Source: Epinephelus fuscoguttatus
Lineage: Eukaryota > Chordata > Actinopteri > Perciformes > Serranidae
Direction of reading: 5' to 3'
Length of the DNA: 64,000 nucleotides
Assembly (NCBI RefSeq): GCF_011397635.1
Contig: NC_064773.1
Coordinates: 30,823,449 to 30,887,448, forward strand
Part shown: positions 62,726 through 64,000 of the stretch, piece after piece
Position numbering within the stretch: the stretch's first letter is position 1
Layout: every line of letters begins with the position of its first letter
Notes under the pieces: model-generated
The model's input: only the letters and a program-made list of their open reading frames with translations
Databases searched by the model: none
Told to the model about the DNA's origin: nothing
Translations under genes and position numbers: made by a program

Positions 62726-64000
62726 TCACCGATGGACCAGCTTCCTCCTGCCACTGACTCGTGTCCACAGGCTGCGAGCTGTCTGGGCGATGGTAACCCT
62801 GCGGGGCAGGCGGAGGCTCCTAAGAGGCTCCCTGATACATGCCAGTACTCCTGATTCTGAGGGCTGCCCCAGGTATTCATGGGAAATGTAGTTTATTCTC
62901 CTCAGCTGTTTGCTGTAGTAGTTCCTCAGGTCACAGAGCTCCTCGGCTGCAGTCTCAGAGATGATGGAGGAGTGTGATGGAGAGCCAGGCACAGTGTTGG
63001 TGGCTGTGTCACCACCTGGGGATGGGGAGGAAACTGCTGCTGCCGCTGCATCAGCACGGGGTTTCCTCCTCACTCTCTGAGGGGTGGTGGATTTACGTTT
63101 AGAACAAAGTTTAGCTGGATGCGATGGTGTTTTCTGACCATCACTGTTTTCTATAATGTTTATTTCAACATCAACCTCAATTTCATGTTGAGGCATGCGG
63201 GCCCTCCTTTTATCCTGCTCTTCCTCTCCATGTCTGTCTGTCGGCAGTTTTTCTGCTTGCTCTGTCTGTTTGTCTGTCTGGCTGACTGGCTTCAGGTCTT
63301 GTTTCCTGGACAGGTTCCTCTGTTCTTTAATCAGTTTCTGTTTGGGATGTGGGGGACAGCTGTTGTCCATGCCAGTGGGGTCAAAGGTCACATCAATCCC
63401 CTCCTCACTGGCCGATGCGTGCTGTAAACATGTGACAACCAAGTGTCAGTGAACGACAGTAGGAAAGTGACACCAGTTTTAGCAGTCACCATCATATTCA
63501 TTACTTATTGTTGTTTGAGTAATATGCAATTCAGGTATGTGCCATAACAGATAGGCAAAGGGAGTCTATATTGAAGTTTAGCTGACCTCTCTGTGTAGTC
63601 AGTGAGAATAAACTGATTATGTTAGCAGGGCCAGTGTGATGAAATGTTAGTGACAGTTAGTGGCAACATGCTTCTGCTTACGAGCAATAGGCTTGGGCGA
63701 TACTTTAATTTTTACAGCTATCAGTATTGTCAGTCAGTCGGGATCATTTATGCCCCAAAATATCGAGGAGACTTAATACCTCTAGTATCACTGGGCTGTC
63801 TTCTTTGTTATGATTCAATCAACAGTTCACACATTAAAATAAATGACATATTTCAATTTGTCACTATCAGTCAGTGTCTAACCTCAAAGCTGTGCACTGT
63901 CCATCTGACACACTGCATATCCTGTTCCTGTGCCAGGCTATTTTCTTCCAGGGTTCCCACACATTTTACCAATGAATTTTTTAAAAAACTTTTCCGTAAT
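62726..64000 (-). CDS. 3' end of an unnamed gene, two exons, partial at the window edge
   Basis: The final exon runs from an acceptor (ATGTTTACAG) at 63422 down to TGA at 62726-62728. It encodes HASASEEGIDVTFDP and about 215 more residues. The previous exon ends at 63883 (donor GTTAGA) with ...QCVRWTVHSFE. Its frame stays open to the window edge, so its start is outside, although an acceptor at 63938-63939 would also fit. The two exons join in phase 0 across a 460 bp intron. The protein end has a Lys/Gln/Glu-rich region (KQKLIKEQRNLSRKQ), an acidic patch, KRKSTTPQRVRRKPR (a probable nuclear signal), an alanine run, a Ser/Pro-rich linker, a possible helix (EELCDLRNYYSKQLRRINYI) and a very basic C-terminus. 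It looks like a nuclear or chromosome-associated protein, but I do not recognise the family. AATAAA signals downstream on the minus strand at 61471-61476 and 61150-61155 are possible 3' ends. Confidence 0.72.

Noticed and set aside
63938..63939. Splice acceptor AG giving a 55-nt exon at 63883-63937
   Set aside because: The preceding bases are purine-rich with no pyrimidine tract, and the reading frame stays open to the window edge, so the exon more likely extends further; kept only as an alternative.

Overview
The window is vertebrate nuclear DNA, almost certainly from a ray-finned fish (probably a percomorph teleost). The evidence is split coding exons with GT/AG borders, AT-rich intergenic and intronic DNA, tRNA-derived SINEs, an L2/CR1-type LINE, and many short inverted-repeat elements of kinds common in teleosts. 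There is no prokaryotic gene organisation and no CRISPR array.

The main gene is net1 (neuroepithelial cell-transforming 1, a RhoA guanine nucleotide exchange factor), complete on the minus strand from an ATG at 59440 to a stop at 11351. Eleven coding exons join in phase to 614 codons. Three small 5' exons (59298-59440, 46297-46360, 33002-33064) are spread over 26 kb and carry the basic, nuclear-localising N-terminus. Eight exons in a compact 3 kb block (11351-14302) encode the DH domain, PH domain and a C-terminal PDZ ligand. A second first exon (17085-17177), behind its own TATA box, gives the shorter NET1A-type protein of 555 residues. The gene therefore has two promoters about 42 kb apart.

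At the right edge is the 3' end of a second minus-strand gene (62726 to beyond 64000). Its basic, low-complexity C-terminal region is not one I can name.

The rest is non-coding. 1-9.9 kb is intergenic DNA downstream of net1 with old repeats and a 33-bp minisatellite at 9.2-9.6 kb. The 18.7 kb intron between exons 3 and 4 holds the NET1A promoter, a SINE, a decayed transposon-like coding exon, a fold-back element, a 3.3 kb 5'-truncated LINE with one in-frame stop, and a second 660 bp fold-back element. Introns 2 and 1 hold further dispersed repeats, including an oppositely oriented pair that brackets exon 2 and a SINE with a perfect 10-bp target duplication. The stretch 59.6-62.7 kb is intergenic.

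I found no clearly new biological system. The most useful observations are the two-promoter net1 gene model, the unnamed right-edge gene, and the datable nested transposon insertions inside net1 introns.
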